This document shows positions 44,274-53,549 of a stretch of DNA of 64,000 nucleotides, piece after piece. The notes beneath the pieces are model-generated. The model made no database searches. It had not been told where the DNA came from and worked only from the letters and a program-made list of their open reading frames with translations. Source of the stretch: DATFVA01 sp963815785 (GTDB lineage: Bacteria; Bacteroidota; Ignavibacteria; Ignavibacteriales; Ignavibacteriaceae); NCBI GenBank assembly GCA_963815785.1, contig CAWFHZ010000007.1, positions 1 to 64,000 on the forward strand, given 5' to 3'. Within the stretch, counting starts at the first letter, position 1; every line of letters begins with the position of its first letter. The translations under genes and the position numbers were made by a program.

Positions 44274-44316
44274 TGTCAGGGTCTGGAAAGGTGTATTTGG
44301 GTGTATCAGGGAGAAT

Positions 44317-44356
44317 AAAAAATGCGAAAACTGCTTAAAATCGCAATCTTCGCATT
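44317..44356 (-). terminator. Terminator of tRNA-Ser
   Basis: AATGCGA (44321-44327) pairs with TCGCATT (44350-44356). On the minus strand it is followed by a T run, 14 bp after the tRNA 3' end. Confidence 0.75.
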
Positions 44357-44370
44357 CGTAAAAATAGCTG

Positions 44371-44457
44371 CGGAGAGTCAGGGATTCGAACCCCGGAAGG
44401 ACTTGCATCCTTAACGGTTTTCAAGACCGCCGCATTCAACCACTCTGCCAACTCTCC
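44371..44457 (-). tRNA. tRNA-Ser(UGA)
   Basis: The 87-nt gene folds as a class II tRNA. The acceptor stem is GGAGAGT/ACTCTCC with discriminator G. The D-loop region is GGCAGAGTGGTTGAATG, the anticodon loop CTTGAAA reads codon UCA, a long variable arm is present, and the T loop is GTTCGAATC. CCA is not encoded. Two fragments of its 3' end occur at 9213 and 11169 in the same orientation, which suggests that the gene has served as an integration target. Confidence 0.97.
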
Positions 44458-44708
44458 ATACAATAAAAAGAACTTTAATTCTCTGATTAGGGCTACAAAT
44501 ATAGGAATACTTTCATATTTGACAAAATACAAAAGAAACTGTATTTGGGTAGGGTATTTAGAATTAGCAAATTAATTCATTATGAAGGTAATTTCAGCCT
44601 TTCATATAGCTTTCCAGTCCGTTGATAATTTTCTACTTTTTTATTATAAGCAAACTTTCTTAAAATGCAGTAACAATTATTTCTATTCTCTAATTTTTGG
44701 TAAATATA

Positions 44709-46751
44709 ATGATTAAAACTGTTCCAATTTTGGCAATCCTTCTATTAATTACTTTTTTGAGTACACCAATGATTCATTCGCAAGAAAAAGTTAATGGAGA
44801 TTTTTTAACAAACGCAATGGATACAACCATTGACCCCGGAGTTGATTTTTTTGAATACGCAACAGGAACATGGATGAAAGAAAATCCAATACCTGCATCA
44901 GAAAGAAGATGGGGACTATCAAACCTGGTAAATGAAGAAACCTACAGCAGGCTTAAAGGAATTCTGCAGGAAGCTGCAGCAAATCAATATCCCGAAGGAA
45001 CCAGCAGACAGAAAATCGGTGATTTTTATTTTACAGGAATGGATACTGTGTCTATTGAAAAAAAGGGTTTGTCTCCGGTTCAGCCTGAACTTGATAAAAT
45101 AAATTCTATTAAGACAAAGAAGGATTTATTTGAAACAGTAGCCTATCTTCAGAAGGAGGGCGTTAGTGCAATGTTCGGTTTGTTTGTTGAGCAGGACACA
45201 AAAAATAGTGAGCAGTATGCATTGTATATCTGGCAGGGCGGATTAGGATTGCCCAACCGTGAGTATTATTTCCGCAATGATGCAAGAACTCAGAATATCC
45301 GCAATGAATACAAAACTCATCTGGCAAACATGCTCGAACTGGAGGGATACCCAAAATCAGAAGCTGAGATGGAAAACAACAAAATATTCCAGCTTGATAA
45401 TTTTCTTGCTGATTCCTGCAGAAAGCTTGAAGATCTGAGAGATCCTTATGCTAACTACAACAAAATGTCAGTAAGCGAGCTCGAAAAAAATTCACCGAAT
45501 GTCGATTGGAAATTAATTCTAAAATCATTCGGTGCAGAAAATGTTGATTCAGTCATTGTTGGTCAGCCGGAATTTATACATCAACTTAGTGCTGCAATTG
45601 ATAAATTTTCTTTAGATGACTGGAAAGCTTACCTGAAGTTTCACCTGCTGAGAGAATTTGCGGGAACATTGAGCAGCAAATATGATAATGAAAGATTTCA
45701 TTTTTACGGAACTGTTATGTCCGGAGTTACCGAGCAGAAACCAAGATGGAAAAGAATTCAGGATGCGACAGAAGGCGCAATGGGTGAACTGTTAGGACAG
45801 ATTTACGTTGAGAAATATTATTCACCTAAAACCAAAAAGAGATATGAAAAAATAGTTGATGATTGTATTGATGCTTTTGCAAACAGGATTAAAAATCTCG
45901 ACTGGATGAGCGATTCAACAAAACAGAAAGCATTAAATAAACTTTATGCAATAACAAAAAAAGTTGGTTACCCGGACAAGTGGAAAGATTTTTCGAATCT
46001 GATCATTGACAGAAGTTCATTTGCACGCAACACAATAAGAGCAAATGAATTCTGGTTTAACCGTGAAATTAATAGACTTGGAAAACCAGTTGACAGACAG
46101 GAATGGGATATGACTCCCCAAACATGGAATGCATATTACAATCCTTCGAACAACGAGATTGTACTTCCCGCTGCAGCATTCATTGTCCCCGGTGTTCCCG
46201 ATTCACTTGTTGATGATGCTGTGGCTTATGCTTATGCCGGAGCTTCAACTATCAGTCACGAACTTACTCATGGTTTTGATGATGAAGGAAGATTGTTTGA
46301 TGCAAAAGGAAATCTGAAGAACTGGTGGACTAAAGAGGATGAAGAAAAGTTCAAAGAGAAAACTCAGAAACTTGTAGACCAGTTTAATAATTATGTTGTG
46401 CTCGACAGCATGCATATTAACGGTGAAGCGACACTTGGAGAAAACCTTGCTGATCTCGGCGGAGATGTAATCGGCTGGGATGCTTTTACAAAAACGAAGC
46501 AGTATAAAGAAGGGAAGAAAATTGCCGGTTTAACTCCTGCACAAAGATTCTGGATTGGGTATGCTTATTCATGGCTGGGACACACAAGACCTGAAGCACT
46601 TGCACAGCAGGTTTTATCTGATGTACATTCACCTAACTTTCTCAGGGTGAACGGACCCTTCAGTGATGTTGATGCATTCTACCAGGCATTTGATATTAAA
46701 CCGGGTCAGCCTATGTATATTGCCCCGGAAAAAAGAGTGAGAATCTGGTAA
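44709..46751 (+). CDS. M13-family (neprilysin-like) zinc metallopeptidase
   Basis: A 680-residue secreted endopeptidase. The signal peptide ends at MIHSQ. The M13 N-terminal domain shows MDTTIDPGVDFFEYATGTWM. The catalytic domain has NAYYNPSNNEIVLPAA, the zinc motif HELTH near residue 515 within SHELTHGFDDEGRLFD, and the third ligand in GENLADLGG near 577. The protein ends, as the family does, with VDAFYQAFDIKPGQPMY and RVRIW. A slightly longer frame would start with TTG at 44697; the ATG at 44709 directly precedes the leader and is preferred. It probably degrades short peptides in the periplasm. Confidence 0.95.
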   Translation: MIKTVPILAILLLITFLSTPMIHSQEKVNGDFLTNAMDTTIDPGVDFFEYATGTWMKENPIPASERRWGLSNLVNEETYSRLKGILQEAAANQYPEGTSRQKIGDFYFTGMDTVSIEKKGLSPVQPELDKINSIKTKKDLFETVAYLQKEGVSAMFGLFVEQDTKNSEQYALYIWQGGLGLPNREYYFRNDARTQNIRNEYKTHLANMLELEGYPKSEAEMENNKIFQLDNFLADSCRKLEDLRDPYANYNKMSVSELEKNSPNVDWKLILKSFGAENVDSVIVGQPEFIHQLSAAIDKFSLDDWKAYLKFHLLREFAGTLSSKYDNERFHFYGTVMSGVTEQKPRWKRIQDATEGAMGELLGQIYVEKYYSPKTKKRYEKIVDDCIDAFANRIKNLDWMSDSTKQKALNKLYAITKKVGYPDKWKDFSNLIIDRSSFARNTIRANEFWFNREINRLGKPVDRQEWDMTPQTWNAYYNPSNNEIVLPAAAFIVPGVPDSLVDDAVAYAYAGASTISHELTHGFDDEGRLFDAKGNLKNWWTKEDEEKFKEKTQKLVDQFNNYVVLDSMHINGEATLGENLADLGGDVIGWDAFTKTKQYKEGKKIAGLTPAQRFWIGYAYSWLGHTRPEALAQQVLSDVHSPNFLRVNGPFSDVDAFYQAFDIKPGQPMYIAPEKRVRIW

Positions 46752-46862
46752 AACATTAAGTTACAAAATTGAAAGATTGCAGGATTTCAAGATTGATTGT
46801 AAATGAGCTGCAGAATTTATTATTTGTGATTCAATTTTTTAATTTTTAAATTTTGTAATCTT

Positions 46863-47495
46863 TCAATCTATTTTATACTTAACGCGCCAGAAACATTTGC
46901 CAATAGTTACTTCCGGATCAGAAGAATACCTGTTGAATATTTCTTTTAGCTCTTCTTCAGAATAATAGTTTTTAATAATCTCGTAAGCTGTACCGTCAGA
47001 AAGAACTCTTCTTTTATAAGTATTTTCGTCTCCGGGTTTTGTTAATAAATTTCCGCCGACACCTTCTATAAAAATATTATCTGTCATAAAAATAATTGAA
47101 CCGTGTTGAAGCTTTGAATGAAACAAATTCAGGAAATCATTTATTTTGTTTTTAGGAATATGAGAAAATAAGAAGTTTGCACAGCCCGAATTGAAGAAGC
47201 CGGTAATATTTTTCATTTCATAAATATTATCAACAATAAATTCCGCATTAAGTTTTTTGGATTTTGCAACCTCCAAAACTTCTTTTGAAAAATCAAATGC
47301 AGTTGTTCTTTTAGCAACTCTGGAAATTACTTCAGTCCAGTACCCGGTTCCACAAGCCGCTTCCAGAACCGTTTCATTTTGAAAACACGAGCCCAATTCA
47401 TTTTTAATTTGTTCTAATTCATTCTGTCTTTGGGGATCGTCTCTGTAATAGATCTGTTCATATTCCCTGGCTCTTTTACTGTAGTAGTCCTTCAT
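46863..47495 (-). CDS. Class I SAM-dependent methyltransferase
   Basis: A 210-residue protein with the Rossmann methyltransferase motifs: motif I VLEAACGTGYWTEVI, motif II TAFDFSKEVLEVAK, and a later beta strand SIIFMTDNIFIEG. Its start is YYSKRAREYEQIYY, typical of the Methyltransf_11/25 group. The substrate cannot be inferred. It is monocistronic. An inverted repeat just before its 3' end (ATTGAAAGATT at about 46768 and its complement near 46857) spans a long loop and is weak as a terminator. Confidence 0.88.
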   Translation of the reverse strand: MKDYYSKRAREYEQIYYRDDPQRQNELEQIKNELGSCFQNETVLEAACGTGYWTEVISRVAKRTTAFDFSKEVLEVAKSKKLNAEFIVDNIYEMKNITGFFNSGCANFLFSHIPKNKINDFLNLFHSKLQHGSIIFMTDNIFIEGVGGNLLTKPGDENTYKRRVLSDGTAYEIIKNYYSEEELKEIFNRYSSDPEVTIGKCFWRVKYKID

Positions 47496-47549
47496 TGTAA
47501 AATAATAGTTGGTTTATTATTGATGCGAAATTTTTTAGCAGGAAAATAA

Positions 47550-48593
47550 TTATTCTGTGGTTGACTTTAATGAAATCTCATAACCTTCACTTTTCAATTT
47601 TAACCTGTTCTTATAAAGAAATTCTTTTATAGCTTCAACAGAAATAATCTTGGTTATTCCATATTTGATATTTTTATGTTGTTTTGGAAAAATATCCCCT
47701 TTATATGGAAAAAGAGTATTGTAGGTTTTACCACCATTTAACTTTTGCGGCGCCAAAAAGATTTCTTCTTCCTCAGGAACCCATTGAACCATTCCAACCA
47801 TTTCAAAGTGGGGAACACCGTCTCTTATCGCCAATACAAGTCCACCGCTAAATCCCGGGTTTACTACTGCATCAACAAGAAATGAACCTTCGCTATCCCT
47901 GTTAGGACTGCTGACTATTGCTTTGGTTACCATCTGATAATTTATAGGATAACCGAAAAGGTAAACAAAAGTTCCCCATTCAAGTTCTTTCGATTTTCCC
48001 AGGGGGTAGGGAAATACAGGAATTCGAAATCCTGTCTGGGCGCTATACTTTCTACCTAAAATTGCGATATCATCCTGATCATCTTTTGCAAGCAACTCTA
48101 CCTCGCTTCCCTCGGGAAAGCCCGCAACATATATGTTCTGTTTATCTTTTATTGAAATGGATTCAATATAAGGAGATGCTGATCCATCTGGATTTGCTCT
48201 GTATGCAATCATCGTATCAGGGAAGCTTACAATGTGGGCACATGTAATTAATGCGATAGCGCCATTTTCAGAGGAAACAGTAAATGCGGTTCCAGAGAGG
48301 GAATTATTCCCAAAGGCTTCTGTCTCTGCTTTTTCTTTCAGCACGTTTTCGCTTAATTGGTCGTAGGAGACTTCATTCTCTTCTTTAAAATGATATACTT
48401 TATAAAATGCCGTGCAATTTATTCTTTGTACGCTTTCACTTATTCTTTCAAGTTCTGAAGATGAAGATTTATAAGGAAATTCGCTGTCATATTTCCCATC
48501 ATTCAGAGTGGGATAAATTTTCTCATACGATGTTGAGCATGATTCAAGAAGGAATGTAAATATAATTAGCGGGAATAATAATTTGGTTAACAT
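47550..48593 (-). CDS. Trypsin-like serine protease lipoprotein
   Basis: A 347-residue protein with a lipobox (TFLLESC, Cys19). The chymotrypsin-fold catalytic triad is visible: His in ALITCAHIVSF, Asp in DDQDDIAILG, and Ser in NPGFSGGLVLA. GTAFTV before the His is the usual N-terminal barrel strand of S1/DegP-type proteases. There is no PDZ domain, so it is smaller than HtrA. It probably acts at the envelope in protein quality control or processing. It is monocistronic, upstream of the terminator of the large minus-strand operon. Confidence 0.82.
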   Translation of the reverse strand: MLTKLLFPLIIFTFLLESCSTSYEKIYPTLNDGKYDSEFPYKSSSSELERISESVQRINCTAFYKVYHFKEENEVSYDQLSENVLKEKAETEAFGNNSLSGTAFTVSSENGAIALITCAHIVSFPDTMIAYRANPDGSASPYIESISIKDKQNIYVAGFPEGSEVELLAKDDQDDIAILGRKYSAQTGFRIPVFPYPLGKSKELEWGTFVYLFGYPINYQMVTKAIVSSPNRDSEGSFLVDAVVNPGFSGGLVLAIRDGVPHFEMVGMVQWVPEEEEIFLAPQKLNGGKTYNTLFPYKGDIFPKQHKNIKYGITKIISVEAIKEFLYKNRLKLKSEGYEISLKSTTE

Positions 48594-48679
48594 TTTTTGT
48601 ATCGATTAACTTAATAAATCTAAGTAGAATGATCTTTCCTGTCAATTGAAATCTATGTTAATATGATGAACGGATTAAT

Positions 48680-48713
48680 AAAAAAAGCCCCGGGTCAAAA
48701 ATTTGCCGGGGCC
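48680..48713 (-). terminator. Terminator of the ten-gene envelope operon
   Basis: GCCCCGG (48687-48693) pairs with CCGGGGC (48706-48712). On the minus strand a T run follows. It lies 24 bp after the stop of the 1210-residue T9SS protein and ends the transcription unit that begins near 64 kb. Confidence 0.88.
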
Positions 48714-48736
48714 TGATAATAATTTTATTAACGGGG

Positions 48737-51700
48737 TTACTTTAATAAGATCATCTTTTTACTCGAAATAAAATCCCTGGCTCTTATCCTGTAAATATAA
48801 ATCCCACTCGCAACCTTAATACCGAATGAGTTTGTTCCATTCCAGGTAACTATGTGTTGTCCTGGATCCTGAACTACGTTATTTATGACACTTGCAATTC
48901 TTCTACCGAGTATATCATAAATTTCAAGTGTTACGTTGCTCTTTTCTTTAATCTGGTAAGTGATGTTAGTTGTAGGATTGAACGGGTTCGGGTAATTCTG
49001 GTACAACGCATATTCAAAAGGAGTAAGGGAAATATTTTCTGAATTTATCTTAGCGTAGTCTTCGGTTCCAATGATAATCCTGAAATTACTTTTTCCGTTA
49101 CCCTGTGTTATTATTTCTGCCGATCCATTATTAATTTCCACAGGGATTTTCCTGTCTTTATCAAGCACCCAAATATCAAATTTATCGGGCAATGAGGACT
49201 TTTTATCAACTATAAGAGTAACCTTTTGATCAGGAGATTTGGTTTCAACTGAAAACTCCCAGTAGGCACCGTCGTTGGATGCCGGAACAACATCTCTTGC
49301 CAAATAATTTTTCCCTGATTCTATTAATACTTTTACCTGATCATTTATAGCAGGCGGTTTCATCACATCATATTTATCAAGATCACTTTTTGCGTCTTCC
49401 ATCATGCCGACAAAGTTTTGCTGATCCTTTGACTGGGTAGAATTTAGAACAGCCTTTAACTGTACAAGAAATTCATCGTTTTTTAATGAAGTGAAAAGGT
49501 TTGTTGATTGTTCTTTCTCAAGAAAGGAATTAGGGTCAACATTAAGATCAATAATCTGGTTCGTCTGGTTGTAAATCCAGTAACCTTCCCAGGGATAGAG
49601 AATAAGCTGATCCATTTCATAATCCTGAATATCAGCATTCCAATGAATTGGTGACTGTAAAAGTAAGCCGGAATTTTCAATCGAAATCCAGTCAATAGGA
49701 AATGCAAATGGATCTGCTATCTGATTATAACCAGGTTGGATTGTAATTGTATATTTATTAAATGATGGTACACTCTGAGAGTTATTTACATCAAAAGTTT
49801 TTCCGTCCCTGTTAATTAACCAGAATGCATTACCTGGGACAATGTTTCCGCTTATAGCATTATATTCTGCGTAATTGTTTAATTCCGGCTGCCAGCGTAA
49901 TATTCTCCATACTTTATTATCGTAAGGTCCGTAATCGTCCGTAAGAACAGAATCAATTTGCGGAGAGTTGATAGAAAGCGGGACAGAGAACATCTGGTAT
50001 TGCCCTGTTTTAACAGGGGAAGGAAAATTCATTTGCGGTATTGTAACCTGAATTGATGCAGGATTAGTATCCGGGTTAAGAGAAGGATAGGTTATTGTAT
50101 TTAATAATTCGTCTGTAAAAACCACGTAAAACTGAATTCCGGAAATTGTAGAATATTCTGAAGGAATATTAAAAGTATAGTTCAAACCAGCCGTCGTAAG
50201 AGTATCAAACTGATAACTAATATCACCGGTTTTGCGGTAATAAATATCTTTTGTAGTAAATATAGTTGCTGAAGGTGGTATTATATTAATCGGAGTTGAC
50301 TGTCCCAAGCTTGGAGAAGAAGGCAATTGTACCTGTATCAGGGATAATCCTATTCCCTGGAGCAAAACATTATCAGGGCTGCTTCCTGAACTACTGTAAA
50401 TTATTAAGTCTGCATTTTTTAAACCCGAAGTATCAGGAGTAAAATTCACAGTTAAATTTAGTATGCCAAAGAAGTGAAGTGTATCTCCATTTATATTCGG
50501 GCTGAAAGAAAACTGTGAGGCATCAATTCCTGTAACTGTAATACTATCAATAACTATATCAGAGACAGAAGGATTAACCAATGAAAGATTTAGCTGGGAA
50601 GTGATTCCCACATCTACAGATCCGAAATCCAGAACACTGTCTGATAATGTAAGATTAGGAACTATCCCGGTTCCGGTAGCAAATAGTGTATCAGGAGAAG
50701 TTGAAGCATCACTCGTGATTTCATAAGATACATTTTTAAGTCCCGGATAAATAGGAATAAATCCAAGAGTAAGATTTGAAGCTTGAAGTGCAACTACACT
50801 ATCTAAAGGAAAACCTCCTAAGATGGGAAATGATCCACTGGTATCCACAACAGGAATGATACTATAAATATGAAGGTTCGCTTCGCTTGTATTTGTAATA
50901 GCAACAGACATTGAATCAATTGATAATACAGGCTGACTGCCAAAGTCTACCGGGTTAGGAATCATAGTAAATTTCGGAGAGGGGAGTTTGCCGACAAATG
51001 CCTCACCATTTATTCCATTCAGTGTATGTGTTCCGAATAAACCTGTTGTATTAAAATTTCCGCAGCCATATATATCCCCTTTGGAATCATTTGCTATTCC
51101 TCCGGCTCCGGCGGAATAGCTTATTCCTGCTCTCATTCCCCAAAGTTTTTGTCCTGAATTTGTATAGCGTGCAAAATAAACATCGTCTGATTCTCCACCA
51201 GATTGATCCTGGGCAACATTACCTATTAAAGAAATATTTCCGGCATCATCAACATCTATTTCCGTTCCTTCATTATAATAAATGCTTGCATAATCCTGCA
51301 CAGCCCACAAGGCATTTCCTGATTGGTCATACTTTGCAACGAATATATCTGAATTATCTAAAGCAGTAAGTGTTATTAGTCCGAAGTTTACCTGAACCGA
51401 AAATTTTCCTGTTAATAATATATCACCGTTATTATCAACTTTAACATCATTTCCTAAAGAATAAGCGCTGCTTGAATCACTTCCGGCCTGTTCTACCCAG
51501 GTAAAATTTCCCTGTGAGTCATACTTTGCGAGAAAAATATCTTCGTTAGTGCCATCAAATGAGCTTACTAATGTTTGAGTGCCGAATGTTATAGACCCGG
51601 AAAATGAGCCGGTAATAAAAATATTATTACTTAGATCTGTCGCAACTCCATAAGAATAGTTATAGAAACTTTGTCCCCCGGTTTGGTCATAAGCATTATG

Positions 51701-52369
51701 AACCCATTGAGCTGTACCGAGGGAATTATATTTGGCAACATAAATATCGCCATAAGGATTTCCTGATTGCACAGAAAAACTTCCGAATGTCGCAACTTGA
51801 ATATATGTTCCGGTAATAATAACATTATTTTGATTATCTGTAGTAATCTCATATCCGTAATCATTACTTTGACCTCCGGCATGCTGTACCCATTGCAAAG
51901 CTCCGTTTGTATTATATTTTGCTATAAAAATATCATTACTACCATATGAATTTATTATAGTTGTTTCAAATGTTGCAGTTCCGAAGAAGATTCCTGTAAC
52001 CAAAATATTGCCAAGATTATCTGTAGTTACACTATAAGGCTGATCATAATCAAGACCACCCGCGCTCCTTGCCCAAATCACATTTCCGGACTGATCATAC
52101 TTTACAATAAAAATATCGCTGCCACCTGCTGATTGCAGAATCTGGCTTCCAAAAGTTGCGGTGCTATCGAAGTAACCGGTTACAATTATATTTCCATTTA
52201 GATCAACAGTCACATCAGTGGCCCCATCATATCCATTTCCGCCTCCGCTAACAGCCCACAGAAAATTCGGTGCTTGAGTTTGTGCGTAAATTTCCTGATT
52301 ACCGTTCAGTACAATCAATAAAAGTAGAGCTAAAAAAATGAAAAATCTATTTGGTAAACTCTTGTTCAT
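48737..52369 (-). CDS. Giant T9SS-exported SBBP-propeller / choice-of-anchor protein
   Basis: A 1210-residue protein with a signal peptide ending at IYAQ. SBBP-type propeller repeats fill residues 30-460 (DIFIVKYDQSGNVIWARSAG and variants). Immunoglobulin-like ASH/choice-of-anchor D repeats span about 465-700 (VDFGSQPVLSIDSMSVAITN, LDFGSVDVGI). A further beta-rich region and a T9SS tail (NYPNPFNPTTNIT ... KKMILLK) follow. It is the last gene of the operon, 30 bp after the outer-membrane barrel gene, and has the size of a surface structural protein. I infer that it is the main exported product of the system; its ligand is unknown. Confidence 0.88.
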   Translation of the reverse strand: MNKSLPNRFFIFLALLLLIVLNGNQEIYAQTQAPNFLWAVSGGGNGYDGATDVTVDLNGNIIVTGYFDSTATFGSQILQSAGGSDIFIVKYDQSGNVIWARSAGGLDYDQPYSVTTDNLGNILVTGIFFGTATFETTIINSYGSNDIFIAKYNTNGALQWVQHAGGQSNDYGYEITTDNQNNVIITGTYIQVATFGSFSVQSGNPYGDIYVAKYNSLGTAQWVHNAYDQTGGQSFYNYSYGVATDLSNNIFITGSFSGSITFGTQTLVSSFDGTNEDIFLAKYDSQGNFTWVEQAGSDSSSAYSLGNDVKVDNNGDILLTGKFSVQVNFGLITLTALDNSDIFVAKYDQSGNALWAVQDYASIYYNEGTEIDVDDAGNISLIGNVAQDQSGGESDDVYFARYTNSGQKLWGMRAGISYSAGAGGIANDSKGDIYGCGNFNTTGLFGTHTLNGINGEAFVGKLPSPKFTMIPNPVDFGSQPVLSIDSMSVAITNTSEANLHIYSIIPVVDTSGSFPILGGFPLDSVVALQASNLTLGFIPIYPGLKNVSYEITSDASTSPDTLFATGTGIVPNLTLSDSVLDFGSVDVGITSQLNLSLVNPSVSDIVIDSITVTGIDASQFSFSPNINGDTLHFFGILNLTVNFTPDTSGLKNADLIIYSSSGSSPDNVLLQGIGLSLIQVQLPSSPSLGQSTPINIIPPSATIFTTKDIYYRKTGDISYQFDTLTTAGLNYTFNIPSEYSTISGIQFYVVFTDELLNTITYPSLNPDTNPASIQVTIPQMNFPSPVKTGQYQMFSVPLSINSPQIDSVLTDDYGPYDNKVWRILRWQPELNNYAEYNAISGNIVPGNAFWLINRDGKTFDVNNSQSVPSFNKYTITIQPGYNQIADPFAFPIDWISIENSGLLLQSPIHWNADIQDYEMDQLILYPWEGYWIYNQTNQIIDLNVDPNSFLEKEQSTNLFTSLKNDEFLVQLKAVLNSTQSKDQQNFVGMMEDAKSDLDKYDVMKPPAINDQVKVLIESGKNYLARDVVPASNDGAYWEFSVETKSPDQKVTLIVDKKSSLPDKFDIWVLDKDRKIPVEINNGSAEIITQGNGKSNFRIIIGTEDYAKINSENISLTPFEYALYQNYPNPFNPTTNITYQIKEKSNVTLEIYDILGRRIASVINNVVQDPGQHIVTWNGTNSFGIKVASGIYIYRIRARDFISSKKMILLK

Positions 52370-52399
52370 AATAAAAACCAGCCTTTATTTTTAATCTTA

Positions 52400-53507
52400 T
52401 TACAGATTTAGTTTAATTCCTGCTCCAACTTCAAAATTTGTAAGATCAGTTTTATCTTTAGCACTTCCAATGGCGTATTTCAGGAAGACAGGAATAGAGA
52501 CCGAAGAAGAAAGAGCAAACTGAGGTGAAAGACTAACCCCGTAGAGAGTATAACCTGAAAAATAACCCGGCAGTTTTCTCATATATGCTGGTGAAAATTC
52601 CATAACCCAGAGAAAATGATGGATTAAATTTCTGGTAATATGATGCTCCGATGTAAACCTGGTTAGGAGTAATTTTTTGATTTTCCAGCAGAGCATAATC
52701 TCCTTTTAATTGATCCAAACCTACATTGCGGTAAAGCAGATATATTGCCAGGTAATCAAATCCAAAGAATTGCCTGTACATTGAATTAAATACTAATCTG
52801 TTGCCCGAAGAAAAAATTTCCTTGCCGTCAAGTTTATCACTTCCATAAAAAATTCCTGTAAAGTCTCCGGTTAAAGTTTGGGTTTCACTTAATTTGATAT
52901 CTAATCCTGTGGTTACAGAAATCTCATTAGATGGAGCGTATTTCTGAGGAACATCTGCAAGTGGTTGATACTCTGATTTAAACTGATAGGAAATTCCAGC
53001 ACCAATTACAACATTGTCAGATAAAGGATGAAGCCAGGTTGCACCTAAAAAAGCATTTAATCCCGTTCCGAAATTTGAAGTATGCATCCCGAATAATTCC
53101 TGGCTGATTATCTGTGAGACAATAAACTCATCGGGTTTAAGCTTTGTCTTTCCGGTTGGGATATTTACTCCGGCATTAAATGAAAGATTTTCATCAGGCA
53201 GTCTTTGCTTAATAACAACCTGCATATCTGATAAACTGCTCAAATTGTATTTTATGCTGCCAGCGTCGGTACCTACTGATGCATACCTGGTAACAAAACC
53301 TATTGAAGTATTGCTGAAAGGGTTATAGCCGGCAGAAATAATATTAGTGAATTCGGAAAATCCTGTGCTGTCATTTACTGTCCAGCTTTCGTAAATAGGT
53401 CTGATGTTAATACTAACAGCAGGTTGTTCAGAATATATATCCTGAGAATAACCATTTCCGGCGAGAAATAACGTCAGAAGAAAAATAAATATTAAAAATC
53501 GATTCAT
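52400..53507 (-). pseudogene. Outer-membrane beta-barrel protein, frameshifted near its 3' end
   Basis: The first frame (from 53507) has a signal peptide (ending NGYSQ) and many amphipathic strands, including GVNIPTGKTKL and FYGSDKLDGKEIFSSGNR. These match IPTGKTSLQQD and FYGADTYGGTEVLKSGRK of the barrel at 62.8-64.0 kb, so the two are paralogues. The frame is lost near 52595-52610, after FSLGYG. The natural C-terminal strands (EFSPAYMRKLPGYFSGYTLY ... VGAGIKLNL) continue in another frame to 52400. It is either an indel or an assembly error. Together the two barrels bracket the signalling genes. Confidence 0.8.
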
Positions 53508-53549
53508 AATTTTTTCCTGTTATAAGGGATTAATTTATTTGTTATTTCC

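Noticed and set aside
44211..44532. Small ORFs across the tRNA-Ser region
   Set aside because: They run through the tRNA gene and its terminator and are shadows.
46768..46862. Inverted ATTGAAAGATT pair as terminator of the M13 gene
   Set aside because: The arms are about 80 bp apart and no compact stem with a T run is formed.
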